64,000 nt of DNA from Flavobacterium sp. JAS (GCF_020991455.1 NZ_JAJMOX010000001.1:372001-436000); one strand, 5' to 3'; positions 7,923 to 16,290 are shown, counted from the stretch's first letter. Numbers and translations: made by a program. The notes: generated by a model not told the origin, from the sequence alone.

Positions 7923-10076
7923 ATGAAAACTATTTTTAAAGGTGCTGAGGTGCTGAGGTACAAAGGTACAAAGGTGAAAAACTACAAAACGTTTTCCTTA
8001 ATTCTATTCTCTTTCTTCTATTCTCTTTCTTCTATTTCACAGGAGCAGGATTCTACTAAAGTTAACAAACTTGACGATGTATTAGTATCTGCAATTCGTG
8101 TTACGGCAAAAACGCCGGTAAGTTTTAGTAATCTGGACAAAAAAGATATTAAATATAGAAATCTAGGCCAGGATATTCCAATTTTAATGAATTACTTGCC
8201 ATCAGTTGTAACCACTTCTGATGCAGGAAACGGAATGGGATATACTGGGATAAGAGTTCGTGGTAGTGATGCAACGAGAGTTAACATTACCATAAATGGA
8301 ATTCCATATAATGATGCCGAGAGTCAAGGAACTTTTTGGGTAAATATGCCAGATTTTGCTTCTTCGGTAGAGAGTTTACAATTGCAGCGTGGTGTAGGAA
8401 CTTCTACAAACGGTGCCGCTGCTTTTGGAGCCAGTTTAAACATGCTTACAGATAATTATGCATCTAAGGCAAATGGTGAAGTTTCGGCTTCTTACGGAAG
8501 CTTTAATTCTCAAAAACAAACCGTAAAATTTAGTACAGGTTTATTAAATAACCATTTTGAATTGGCAGGACGTTTGTCCAGAATTAAATCTGACGGTTAT
8601 GTTGACAGAGCAAGTTCTGATTTAAAATCTTATTTTCTGCAAGGGACTTATGTGGGAAAAACAACTTTGATTAAAGCTTTGGTTTTTGGAGGTACAGAAA
8701 AAACATACCAATCCTGGAACGGAATCGATGCTGAAACTCTAAATTCAAACAGAACTTTTAATTCAGCCGGAATGTACACAGATGAATCCGGAAAGATTCG
8801 TTTCTATGATAATGAAACAGACAATTACAATCAAAATCATTATCAATTGCATTGGAGCGAGTCATTCTCTGACAAATGGAGTACAAATTTAGCTTTGCAT
8901 TATACAAAGGGTAAAGGTTACTATGATAATTACAAAGAAGATGCAGAGATGTCTGAGTATGGTTTGCAACCTGTTGGTGCGGTAACCACAACTGATTTGG
9001 TACGCCAGAAATGGTTGGATAATGATTTCTACGGAACTACTTTTTCAGTAAAGTATAAAGAAGAAAAACTGGATGTTATTTTTGGCGGAGGCTGGAATAA
9101 ATATGAAGGAGATCATTTTGGAAAAGTAATCTGGGCACGATACGCTTCTCAATCTGAGCCGGGAGATCATTATTATGATGATTTTTCAACTAAAACCGAT
9201 GGGAATATTTTCGCGAAAGCAAACTATCAATTTACAGAAAAACTGAGTTTCTATGGAGATTTACAATATCGAAATGTAAAATATAAAGCTAATAGTGCCG
9301 AAACGGGTGTGGTTGATGATAACTTCAATTTCTTTAATCCAAAAGCGGGTTTAAACTACGAAATCAATCAAAAAAGCACTTTATACTTTTCTTATGCAAG
9401 AGCGAATCGTGAACCAAACAGAACAGATTACGAAGGTGGAAATGTAAAACCGGAAAAATTAAATGATTTTGAATTGGGCTGGAGATTCAACTCAGAGAAA
9501 TTTCAATTGACTTCAAACGTTTATTATATGGGATACAGAGATCAATTGATTTTGACAGGAAGACTTGACGATGTTGGTGCGCCAATTCGTGCTAATAGCG
9601 AAAAAAGTTACCGTTTAGGATTTGAGGTAGATGCAACAATTAAACTTTCAGAGAAATTTATTCTTCGTCCAAACTTTACTTTAAGCAGTAACAAAAATAT
9701 TGATTTAGCAGTTGAAGGTCAGAATTACGGTACAACTAATATTGCGTATTCTCCGTCGGTTATTGCTGGAAACATTATAGTTTATAGCCCGATTCAGAAT
9801 TTACATCTTTCATTATTGCAAAAATATGTTGGGGAGCAATACCTTAATAATATAGAATCGTCTAACGCAAAACTGGCTGACTATTTTGTAAACGACTTGA
9901 ATGTTTCTTATGAAATTAAACCTAAATCAATCTTCAAATCAATTATGATTACCGGTTTAGTAAATAATATTCTGGATAAAAAGTATGTTTCAAACGGATA
10001 CATGTATGATGTTTATCCATACTACTATCCTCAGGCAGGAATTAACTTCCTTGCCGGACTGACTTTGAAATTCTAA
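7923..10076 (+). CDS. TonB-dependent receptor, TPP-regulated (thiamine or precursor uptake)
   Basis: A 717-residue outer-membrane receptor. A signal peptide (hydrophobic core at about residues 22-38) is followed by a plug domain with R-V-R-G-S-D-A-T-R-V-N-I-T-I-N-G-I-P near residues 115-135, then a 22-strand-type barrel ending in the aromatic motif L-T-L-K-F. No carboxypeptidase-like repeat domain is seen before the plug. Control by a TPP riboswitch marks it as an importer of thiamine, its phosphates or a precursor. The first 20 residues are unusual: they are encoded by 8-bp tandem repeats and push the signal peptide inward. Confidence 0.88.
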   Translation: MKTIFKGAEVLRYKGTKVKNYKTFSLILFSFFYSLSSISQEQDSTKVNKLDDVLVSAIRVTAKTPVSFSNLDKKDIKYRNLGQDIPILMNYLPSVVTTSDAGNGMGYTGIRVRGSDATRVNITINGIPYNDAESQGTFWVNMPDFASSVESLQLQRGVGTSTNGAAAFGASLNMLTDNYASKANGEVSASYGSFNSQKQTVKFSTGLLNNHFELAGRLSRIKSDGYVDRASSDLKSYFLQGTYVGKTTLIKALVFGGTEKTYQSWNGIDAETLNSNRTFNSAGMYTDESGKIRFYDNETDNYNQNHYQLHWSESFSDKWSTNLALHYTKGKGYYDNYKEDAEMSEYGLQPVGAVTTTDLVRQKWLDNDFYGTTFSVKYKEEKLDVIFGGGWNKYEGDHFGKVIWARYASQSEPGDHYYDDFSTKTDGNIFAKANYQFTEKLSFYGDLQYRNVKYKANSAETGVVDDNFNFFNPKAGLNYEINQKSTLYFSYARANREPNRTDYEGGNVKPEKLNDFELGWRFNSEKFQLTSNVYYMGYRDQLILTGRLDDVGAPIRANSEKSYRLGFEVDATIKLSEKFILRPNFTLSSNKNIDLAVEGQNYGTTNIAYSPSVIAGNIIVYSPIQNLHLSLLQKYVGEQYLNNIESSNAKLADYFVNDLNVSYEIKPKSIFKSIMITGLVNNILDKKYVSNGYMYDVYPYYYPQAGINFLAGLTLKF
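7941..7980. repeat. Five 8-bp tandem units inside the receptor's N-terminus
   Basis: GGTGCTGA twice, GGTACAAA twice, then GGTGAAAA lie directly in frame after the start codon and encode G-A-E-V-L-R-Y-K-G-T-K-V-K. The 8-bp period does not keep frame by itself; 40 bases are present in total. Confidence 0.75.
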
Positions 10077-10094
10077 AGGATTTCCATAAAATAC

Positions 10095-10130
10095 AAAAGC
10101 CTGAAAATTTAAAACTTTCAGGCTTTTTTT
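10095..10130 (+). terminator. Bidirectional terminator between receptor and lipoprotein
   Basis: AAAAGCCTGAAA pairs perfectly with TTTCAGGCTTTT around a 9-base loop, with T runs in both directions. It serves two convergent genes. Confidence 0.88.
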
Positions 10131-10133
10131 ATT

Positions 10134-10547
10134 TTAGTTGTAAACGTGAATTACGCTTCCTATAACTTCAACGCGATATTGTTTCAAAGGATATTCTTTG
10201 CCGCCAAGTCCGGTAAATAAACTGTAAGAAGATTTATCGCAAGAACAAACGGCGTTAATACCATCAATTGTCATAGCAGTACATGCATTTATGGGCTGAT
10301 TTGGACAAGCTGCATCAAATGCGTTATAGCCGCTTCCGGCATTAAAAATAATTACACCTTTTGCTCCATAACTAGGAACGATAACGCCATTGCTCGCAAA
10401 TTTAAGATTTGAATAAGCAGGCAGATTCATATCTATCGATAGATTAATGGAATAATTAGGGATATTAGGATTTTTATTGCTTTTGTTATTATCACTACAC
10501 GAGAAGAGCACAGAAACAAATACGATTATGAGCCAGATTTTTTTCAT
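10134..10547 (-). CDS. Rieske-like lipoprotein lacking the cluster histidines
   Basis: A 137-residue lipoprotein with lipobox V-L-F-S-C (C17). The second half reads like a Rieske domain: Y-N-A-F-D-A-A-C-P-N-Q near residue 81, A-V-C-S-C-D-K-S-S-Y near 101, then an F-T-G-L-G-G-K-E-Y-P-L-K-Q-Y-R-V-E-V segment as in Rieske proteins. The expected C-x-H and C-x-x-H pairs are C81-P-N83 and C101-S-C-D104, so both histidine ligands are replaced. It probably cannot hold a standard [2Fe-2S] cluster. C81, C88, C101 and C103 could form disulfides. The fold call is by pattern, not a search. Confidence 0.65.
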   Translation of the reverse strand: MKKIWLIIVFVSVLFSCSDNNKSNKNPNIPNYSINLSIDMNLPAYSNLKFASNGVIVPSYGAKGVIIFNAGSGYNAFDAACPNQPINACTAMTIDGINAVCSCDKSSYSLFTGLGGKEYPLKQYRVEVIGSVIHVYN

Positions 10548-10639
10548 TATTTTAATAAGAATTAGTGAAACAAAAATAAATTATTTAGGTTTGAAATTTA
10601 TATGATTAACATATAATTATGTACTATTAAAAATAATAG

Positions 10640-10647
10640 TATATTTG
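10640..10647 (+). promoter_or_regulatory. -7 box of greA
   Basis: TATATTTG matches TAnnTTTG and predicts a start near 10651. Just upstream, ACTATTA (10623-10629) and TAATAGT (10634-10640) form a perfect inverted repeat in the spacer, a possible operator. Confidence 0.6.
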
Positions 10648-10653
10648 TAATAC

Positions 10654-10679
10654 AAAATCCCGTCCCGATGGGATTTTTT
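10654..10679 (+). promoter_or_regulatory. Terminator-like hairpin in the greA leader
   Basis: AAAATCCC pairs with GGGATTTT around an 8-base loop, and the T run follows at once. It lies between the predicted transcription start and the greA start codon at 10703, so it looks like an attenuator, not the end of an upstream gene. Confidence 0.65.
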
Positions 10680-10702
10680 GTATTTATATAAACGATGAAG
10701 TT

Positions 10703-11179
10703 ATGAGTAAAGTATCTTATTATACCGCAGAAGGATTAAAAAAGTTGAAAGATGAGTTGGAGCATTTAAAAAGTGTAATGCGTCCGAAGGCATCTCAAGA
10801 TATAGCAGAAGCAAGAGACAAAGGTGATTTATCTGAAAACGCCGAATATGATGCAGCAAAAGAAGCACAAGGTTTGTTAGAAATGAGAATTAATAAACTG
10901 GAAGAAGTGTATTCTAATGCGAGATTAATTGATGAATCACAATTAGATGTTTCAAAAGCGTTGGTGCTTTCTAATGTAAAAATTAAGAACCAAAGCAACG
11001 GAATGGAAATGAAATATACGCTTGTTGCAGAAAGTGAAGCTGATTTGAAAACTGGAAAAATCTCAGTAACTTCTCCTATTGGAAAAGGTTTACTTGGAAA
11101 ATCAGTTGGTGAAGTTGCAGAAATCACAGTGCCAAACGGAGTTTTGAAATTCGAAATTCTTGAAATTACCCGCGATTAA
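10703..11179 (+). CDS. greA: Transcription elongation factor GreA
   Basis: A 158-residue protein of usual GreA length. The N-terminal coiled coil carries the acidic tip D-L-S-E-N-A-E-Y-D-A-A-K-E (about residues 41-53), which reaches into the RNA polymerase active site and stimulates cleavage of backtracked transcripts. The C-terminal domain has G-K-I-S-V-T-S-P-I-G-K-G-L-L-G-K near 115-130. It probably forms a unit with the HIT gene 45 bp downstream. Confidence 0.95.
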   Translation: MSKVSYYTAEGLKKLKDELEHLKSVMRPKASQDIAEARDKGDLSENAEYDAAKEAQGLLEMRINKLEEVYSNARLIDESQLDVSKALVLSNVKIKNQSNGMEMKYTLVAESEADLKTGKISVTSPIGKGLLGKSVGEVAEITVPNGVLKFEILEITRD

Positions 11180-11224
11180 GTCTAATTTTCTAACAATCTA
11201 AGAAGTCTAATAATCTAAAAAAAA

Positions 11225-11611
11225 ATGAGCATATTTACCAAAATAGTAAACGGAGAAATTCCTTCTTATAAAATTGCTGAAGACGATAATTATTTGGCTT
11301 TTTTAGATGTAAATCCAAATGCTAAAGGACACACACTTTGTATTCCAAAACAAGAAATCAATAAGATTTTTGATATGGAAGATGAATTGTATTTAGGGTT
11401 AATGAAGTTTTCTAAGAAAATTGCAATTGCTTTAGAGAAAACAGTTCCTTGCAAAAGAGTAGGAATGGCAGTTGTTGGATTAGAAGTCCCTCATGCGCAC
11501 GTTCATTTGATTCCGTTAAACGAAATGGATGAAATGCGTTTTCATAATAAAGTATCACTTTCTAAGGAAGAATTTGAAGCTTTGGCCAAAAGTATTCAGG
11601 CAAATTTGTAA
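11225..11611 (+). CDS. HIT family protein (nucleotide-binding hydrolase)
   Basis: A 128-residue histidine-triad protein with the catalytic H-A-H-V-H-L-I-P-L near residue 90 and the N-terminal I-F-x-K-I-V-x-G-E-I-P-S-Y-K segment typical of Hint proteins, which remove groups from AMP conjugates. The gap before it contains repeated TCTAA phrases. It follows greA on the same strand and is followed by a terminator. Confidence 0.9.
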   Translation: MSIFTKIVNGEIPSYKIAEDDNYLAFLDVNPNAKGHTLCIPKQEINKIFDMEDELYLGLMKFSKKIAIALEKTVPCKRVGMAVVGLEVPHAHVHLIPLNEMDEMRFHNKVSLSKEEFEALAKSIQANL

Positions 11612-11638
11612 AATAAAATAAAGTCATATTTATTAAAG

Positions 11639-11668
11639 AAAATCACAATCAAAAATTGTGATTTTTTC
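11639..11668 (+). terminator. Terminator after the greA-HIT unit
   Basis: AAAATCACAAT pairs with ATTGTGATTTT around a 5-base loop, followed by T residues. Confidence 0.85.
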
Positions 11669-11690
11669 TTTTTAAGCAATATCTAAAAAA

Positions 11691-12842
11691 ATGAAAAAGT
11701 ATATAATTTTAATTACGCTATTATATTCAATAATGGGTGTAGGGCAAGTTAAAAACAAGTATGAATTGATAGATAAACAAATTATGAACATTCCTGTCAA
11801 TTTGAATAATTCAACAGAAGATATTGCGAATTATATAAAATCTACCTTTAAAAATGAGGACGATAAAATACGAGCTGTTTATTATTGGACAGTTTCAAAT
11901 ATTACATATGATATTGAAAATATGTTTGCAGTAAACTTCAATGAAAGTGCTCATGATAAGATAGAAAAAACACTTAAATCACGAAAAGGTGTTTGTGTTA
12001 ATTATGCTGAAGTTTTCAATGAAATTGCAAATAAAGTTGGAATTCGATCATTTGTTATTGAAGGATTCACTAAGCAGAATGGTTTTACAGATTATATTTC
12101 TCACGCATGGTGTTGTGCAAAAATAGATGGAAAATGGTGTGTTTTCGATCCAACTTGGGGTTCAGGTATTGTAACTGGAGGAAAGTTTGTAAAAAAAATA
12201 AATAATTATTATTTTAAGACGGATCCGTCCAAAATAATAACATCTCATATGCCTTTTGATTATATGTGGCAATTTCTTAATTACCCTATTACAAATCAAG
12301 AATTCTACAATGGTAATTTTGTCGTTAATAAATCGAAACCATATTTTGATTTTGATGCTGAAATTGAAAAATATATTTCACTATCATATATTGATCAACT
12401 AACAAGTTCAGCAGATAGAATTGAAAAAAATGGAGTCAAGAATGCTATGATATTCGATAGGTTATTCTATAAAAGAAATGAAGCGGAAATTCTAAGATTT
12501 AATGAAATTGTAAGCTTATATAATGATGGAATTAATGAACTAAATGCATTTATAACATTTCGAAATAATCAATTTAAACCAAATGTTTCAGATGAAGAAT
12601 TGAAAAAACTGATTGATTCACCTAAAACGAAACTTACAAAAAGTAAAGAATTATTAGAGAATCTTAGTAAGATTTCAAAAACAAATCAGTCAAATATTGC
12701 TTCTCTAGCAACAGGTGTAAATCAAACATTGAATCAGGTAGAAGAACAATTTTTATTTGTTGAGAAATATTTAGGAAAATCAAAAATGGGTAGGAAAACA
12801 ATGTTTACAAAAGTAAGTTTCTTTGGAGTGCCTGTAAATTAA
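11691..12842 (+). CDS. Exported transglutaminase-like domain protein
   Basis: A 383-residue protein with a signal peptide (residues 1-19). The papain-like core is complete: R-K-G-V-C-V-N-Y-A-E-V-F holds the nucleophilic cysteine near residue 104, S-H-A-W-C-C the histidine near 141, and F-D-P-T-W-G the aspartate near 154. Such proteins act as peptidases or cross-linkers in the periplasm; the substrate is unknown. The C-terminal half is helical, with no motif I know. It overlaps the convergent kinase gene by 4 bp. Confidence 0.82.
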   Translation: MKKYIILITLLYSIMGVGQVKNKYELIDKQIMNIPVNLNNSTEDIANYIKSTFKNEDDKIRAVYYWTVSNITYDIENMFAVNFNESAHDKIEKTLKSRKGVCVNYAEVFNEIANKVGIRSFVIEGFTKQNGFTDYISHAWCCAKIDGKWCVFDPTWGSGIVTGGKFVKKINNYYFKTDPSKIITSHMPFDYMWQFLNYPITNQEFYNGNFVVNKSKPYFDFDAEIEKYISLSYIDQLTSSADRIEKNGVKNAMIFDRLFYKRNEAEILRFNEIVSLYNDGINELNAFITFRNNQFKPNVSDEELKKLIDSPKTKLTKSKELLENLSKISKTNQSNIASLATGVNQTLNQVEEQFLFVEKYLGKSKMGRKTMFTKVSFFGVPVN

Positions 12843-13987
12843 ACTTTTTTATTTAGAGAAATCTGAAACGTAGTTCCTTTTCCAATTTCAGAATGCAAAA
12901 CTTTTATTTTTCCACGATGGTATTCTTCAACAATTCTTTTAGTTAAAGAAAGTCCCAGTCCCCAACCTCGTTTTTTGGTTGTAAAACCAGGTTCGAAAAT
13001 GGTTTTAAATTGCTTTTTAGCAATTCCGGTTCCTGAATCTTTTACATTTATTTTTACATGATGTGTATCTTGTTCAATTTGAAGATCCAATGTTCCTTTA
13101 CCTTTCATGGCATCAATTGCATTTTTTACCAAATTTTCGATAGTCCAACTGTGTAAAGTTGGGTTTATCATAGCAAAAATTGGTTCTTCGGGAGCGTGAT
13201 AAGAAAAAGCGACCTGCTTAGAAAAACGAGATTGCAAATACTCGTAAGTATTCATGGTTTCAATAACGATATCATGCTTTTCTAAAACAGGAACAGATCC
13301 AATTTTAGAAAAACGATCCGTAATAGTTTGCAATCGCTCAATATCTTTTTCTATTTCTGATGTTATCGATGGATCAATCTCTTCTGTTCTTAAGATCTCA
13401 ACCCAACCTATTAAAGAAGATAATGGTGTCCCAATTTGATGCGCGGTTTCCTTTGCCATTCCTGCCCAAAGTTTGTTTTGAGTAGCCATTTTGGTACTTC
13501 TGTAGAAGTTGTAAATCAAAGCACCAAACAAAAAGATAATCAACAATAAAGCAATTGGATAATATTTAAGTTTGTTCAATAATGCCGAATTTCCATAATA
13601 GACTTGTTGAACTCTACCGGGGGCAAATTCAATAATAATAGGCTCGTTTTCGCTTTTTAAATTTTTTAAATACGACATTGATTTAGCTTCGTCAGCCAGA
13701 ACTTCTTCGGGAACATTTTTAGCACTAATAACTTTATCATACATCGTGAGCATTACCGGTACCGATGTATTATTGTTAAGAATGTCCAGCGGAAGATCTA
13801 AGTCAGTATTTTCATCTGCATTAACTAATGTTTTTTGAGCATTAGCCCAAAGATTCATTTTAAGACGTTCCTCGTTTTTGAAAATTTGAAAAAAAGTATA
13901 CGTATTCCAAAGAATCAAAGAAATGATTAGAAAGGAAATAGAAACAATGATCCAGCGGGTTGTATTTCTTCTTTCGGAAAAAGACAT
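12839..13987 (-). CDS. Orphan membrane sensor histidine kinase
   Basis: A 382-residue kinase with two membrane helices (about residues 12-32 and 140-163) enclosing a periplasmic domain of about 105 residues. The H-box is E-T-A-H-Q-I-G-T-P-L-S (histidine near 187), followed by N-box N-L-V-K-N-A-I-D-A-M, D-S-G-T-G-I and G-W-G-L-G-L. No response regulator is adjacent, so its partner lies elsewhere. The pattern H-Q-I-G-T-P-L differs from the usual H-E-L-R-T-P-L. The signal is unknown. Confidence 0.9.
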   Translation of the reverse strand: MSFSERRNTTRWIIVSISFLIISLILWNTYTFFQIFKNEERLKMNLWANAQKTLVNADENTDLDLPLDILNNNTSVPVMLTMYDKVISAKNVPEEVLADEAKSMSYLKNLKSENEPIIIEFAPGRVQQVYYGNSALLNKLKYYPIALLLIIFLFGALIYNFYRSTKMATQNKLWAGMAKETAHQIGTPLSSLIGWVEILRTEEIDPSITSEIEKDIERLQTITDRFSKIGSVPVLEKHDIVIETMNTYEYLQSRFSKQVAFSYHAPEEPIFAMINPTLHSWTIENLVKNAIDAMKGKGTLDLQIEQDTHHVKINVKDSGTGIAKKQFKTIFEPGFTTKKRGWGLGLSLTKRIVEEYHRGKIKVLHSEIGKGTTFQISLNKKV

Positions 13988-14084
13988 AAATTATTTTTTG
14001 AGGTATAAATATAACGAAATAAACACATTTAATATTTTATGAGCGCCTAAAGATTTTTTTTGTTTTTAAGCTCAAAAGTATTTC

Positions 14085-14112
14085 TTTGGCAGAAACGATT
14101 TCTCTACTTTTG
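14085..14112 (+). promoter_or_regulatory. Promoter of the flavin reductase gene
   Basis: TTTG at 14085-14088 and TACTTTTG at 14105-14112 with a 16-bp spacer. The predicted start near 14116 lies inside the longest possible reading frame, supporting the internal ATG at 14150. Confidence 0.5.
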
Positions 14113-14149
14113 TACTTTCCGAAACGAGATTCGGTTAAACAGAAAAAGT

Positions 14150-15025
14150 ATGATTAGTATCGATCCAAAAGAGATACCAACAGCTAAATTGCATGGTTAT
14201 TTGCAAAGTGCTGTCGGGCCAAGACCAATTGCATTTGCAAGTACAATTAGTGCAAAAGGGATTCCAAATTTATCACCTTTCAGTTTCTTTAATGTATTTA
14301 GTGCAAATCCGCCAATTTTGGTTTTTTCGCCGGCACGAAGAGTGCGAGACAATACTGTAAAACACACTTTAATTAATGTTGAAGCAACGCGTGAAGTAGT
14401 AATAAATGTTGTAAATTATGATTTGGTACAACAAACTTCATTAGCAAGTACAGAATATGCCGAAGGAATAAATGAATTTATAAAAGCTGGATTAACACAA
14501 ATTCCGTCAGATTTAGTAAAACCATATCGTGTAAAAGAATCTCCGGTGCAGTTTGAATGCAAAGTTACGCAGATAATTCCGTTAGGAACTGAAGGCGGAG
14601 CGGGAAATTTGATACTATGTGAAGTTGTAAAAATGCATATTCATGAAGCTATTTTAGATGAAAACGGAGCAATCGATCAGCATAAAATTGACTTGGTTTC
14701 AAGATTGGGAAGTAATTGGTATTCAAGATCAAATCAAGGGCTTTTTGAAGTGCCAAAACCATTGACAACTCTAGGAGTTGGTGTAGATGCAATTCCTAAT
14801 TATATCAAAGAAAGCCCCGTATTTGACGGAAATGATCTTGGAAAATTAGGGAACATAGAAGCCTTGCCTACAACGGAAGAAGTTAGTATATTTGTGAAAG
14901 AAAATTTTTCTGTAAAAGGAGTTTTAAGCTCAGACGATCAGGAAAAAATACATTTAGAAGCCAAAAAATACCTGAATAAAGATGATATTTTATCGGCGTG
15001 GAAAGTACTTTTAGCTAAGAAATAA
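14150..15025 (+). CDS. Flavin reductase-like (FMN-binding split barrel) protein
   Basis: A 291-residue protein starting M-I-S-I-D-P-K. A longer frame opens at 14060, but its first 30 residues overlap a predicted promoter and look non-coding. It has the R-P-I-A-F-A-S-T-I-S-A-K-G-x-x-N-L-S-P-F-S-F-F motif (about residues 25-47) seen in FMN-binding flavin reductase and NADH:FMN oxidoreductase families. It probably reduces flavin or uses it as cofactor; the exact reaction is not known. It is followed 30 bp later by a DUF3127 gene. Confidence 0.83.
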   Translation: MISIDPKEIPTAKLHGYLQSAVGPRPIAFASTISAKGIPNLSPFSFFNVFSANPPILVFSPARRVRDNTVKHTLINVEATREVVINVVNYDLVQQTSLASTEYAEGINEFIKAGLTQIPSDLVKPYRVKESPVQFECKVTQIIPLGTEGGAGNLILCEVVKMHIHEAILDENGAIDQHKIDLVSRLGSNWYSRSNQGLFEVPKPLTTLGVGVDAIPNYIKESPVFDGNDLGKLGNIEALPTTEEVSIFVKENFSVKGVLSSDDQEKIHLEAKKYLNKDDILSAWKVLLAKK

Positions 15026-15055
15026 GAAAAGAAACAATAATTAATATAGAAGAAG

Positions 15056-15427
15056 ATGGAAGTTACAGGAAAAGTAAAAGTGGTTAACCCAGAGCAACAA
15101 GTTAGTGCTGCATTCAAAAAAAGAGAGTTGGTTGTTACCACAGATGAGCAGTATCCACAGCATATTTTGATCGAATTTACACAAGATAAATGCGATTTAT
15201 TAAGTAGCTACAAACAAGGAGAGGCAGTAAAAGTTTCTATCAATTTAAGAGGAAGAGAATGGGTTAATCCACAAGGAGAAACCAGATATTTCAATAGTAT
15301 TCAAGGTTGGAGAATCGAAAGATTAGCACCAGAAGGTCCTGCACAAACGCCACCAATGCCTGCTGCAGAAGCTTTTGCTCCGGCAACTAATTTAAACGAA
15401 GACGAACCGGACGATTTACCTTTCTAA
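15056..15427 (+). CDS. DUF3127 protein, OB-fold-like
   Basis: A 123-residue protein: a conserved N-terminal domain (about residues 1-90) with F-K-K-R-E-L-V-V-T-T near 21 and N-L-R-G-R-E-W near 62, then a Pro/Ala-rich linker and an acidic tail ending D-E-P-D-D-L-P-F. This layout, a basic beta domain with an acidic tip ending in D-x-P-F, is exactly that of single-stranded DNA-binding proteins. A nucleic-acid role is therefore likely but inferred. Confidence 0.75.
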   Translation: MEVTGKVKVVNPEQQVSAAFKKRELVVTTDEQYPQHILIEFTQDKCDLLSSYKQGEAVKVSINLRGREWVNPQGETRYFNSIQGWRIERLAPEGPAQTPPMPAAEAFAPATNLNEDEPDDLPF

Positions 15428-15447
15428 GAGTTTAAATTCCAAAAAAT

Positions 15448-15632
15448 AAATTCCAAATTCCAATTCATACAAATATGTAATTGGGGTTTGGATTTTTTTG
15501 TATTATGATTTAGCGATTGTGCAGATCTTTGTCAAAGTTCAAAACTTTGACAAAGATTCTTTGATCAACCATTTGGAATTTGGAATTTCAGTATTGGAAT
15601 TTCATTGTATAATTGGGATTTGGAATTAAAAA
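15448..15632. repeat. Nested intergenic inverted repeats
   Basis: An outer TTCCAAA-family pair (AAATTCCAAATTCCAA at 15448-15463, complement at 15573-15588) encloses a second perfect 15-bp inverted repeat, ATCTTTGTCAAAGTT at 15525-15539 and 15543-15557, with a 3-base loop. More half-copies reach to about 15632. There is no gene in this 220-bp gap. Confidence 0.7.
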
Positions 15633-15649
15633 ATTGATTATTTACAAAG

Positions 15650-16288
15650 ATGTATTACGTACTTGAAGAACTATTTTTTCCTCCCGTTACAGAAGCCGAT
15701 GAAGAAGGAATTCTGGCAGTTGGTGGTGATTTAAATCCGGAACGGTTGAAACTGGCTTACAAAAGCGGAATCTTTCCTTGGTTTAATGAAGGAGAACCTA
15801 TTCTTTGGTGGGCACCAGATCCGAGAATGGTTTTGTTTTTGGATGAGTTGATTGTGTCCAAAAGTATGAGAAACATATTAAACAGAAATCAGTTTAAAGT
15901 GACGTTAAATAAAAGCTTTAAAGAAGTGATTTTGAATTGCCAACAAATCAAGCGTGACGGTCAAAACGGGACATGGATTTCCAACGAAATGATCGATGCT
16001 TACTGTAAATTGAATGAACAGGGAATGGCAAAATCTATTGAGGTTTGGCAAGATGAGGTTTTAGTTGGAGGTTTATATGGTATTGATTTAGGACATGTTT
16101 TTTGCGGAGAAAGTATGTTTTCGAAGGTGTCAAATGCCTCAAAAGTGGCTTTTATCGCTTTGGTCAATTATTTAGAAAAAGAAAATTACAAGCTTTTGGA
16201 TTGTCAGGTTTACAATCCGCATTTAGAGAGCTTGGGCTGTCGCGAAATTGATCGCGAAGAATTTATGTTTATTTTAGAAAACAAGTAG
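15650..16288 (+). CDS. aat: Leucyl/phenylalanyl-tRNA--protein transferase
   Basis: A 212-residue enzyme of the N-degron pathway that adds Leu or Phe to proteins with N-terminal Arg or Lys. Family motifs are clear: G-I-L-A-V-G-G-D-L (about 20-28), G-I-F-P-W-F-N near 41, I-L-W-W-A-P-D-P-R near 51, and G-G-L-Y-G-I-D-L-G-x-x-F-C-G-E-S-M-F-S near 140-158. It is 3 bp from the MOSC gene, so both are likely co-transcribed. Confidence 0.95.
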   Translation: MYYVLEELFFPPVTEADEEGILAVGGDLNPERLKLAYKSGIFPWFNEGEPILWWAPDPRMVLFLDELIVSKSMRNILNRNQFKVTLNKSFKEVILNCQQIKRDGQNGTWISNEMIDAYCKLNEQGMAKSIEVWQDEVLVGGLYGIDLGHVFCGESMFSKVSNASKVAFIALVNYLEKENYKLLDCQVYNPHLESLGCREIDREEFMFILENK

Positions 16289-16290
16289 TA

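Noticed and set aside
14060..14149. Extended N-terminus of the flavin reductase gene
   Set aside because: The region contains a good promoter and the added residues do not fit the family.
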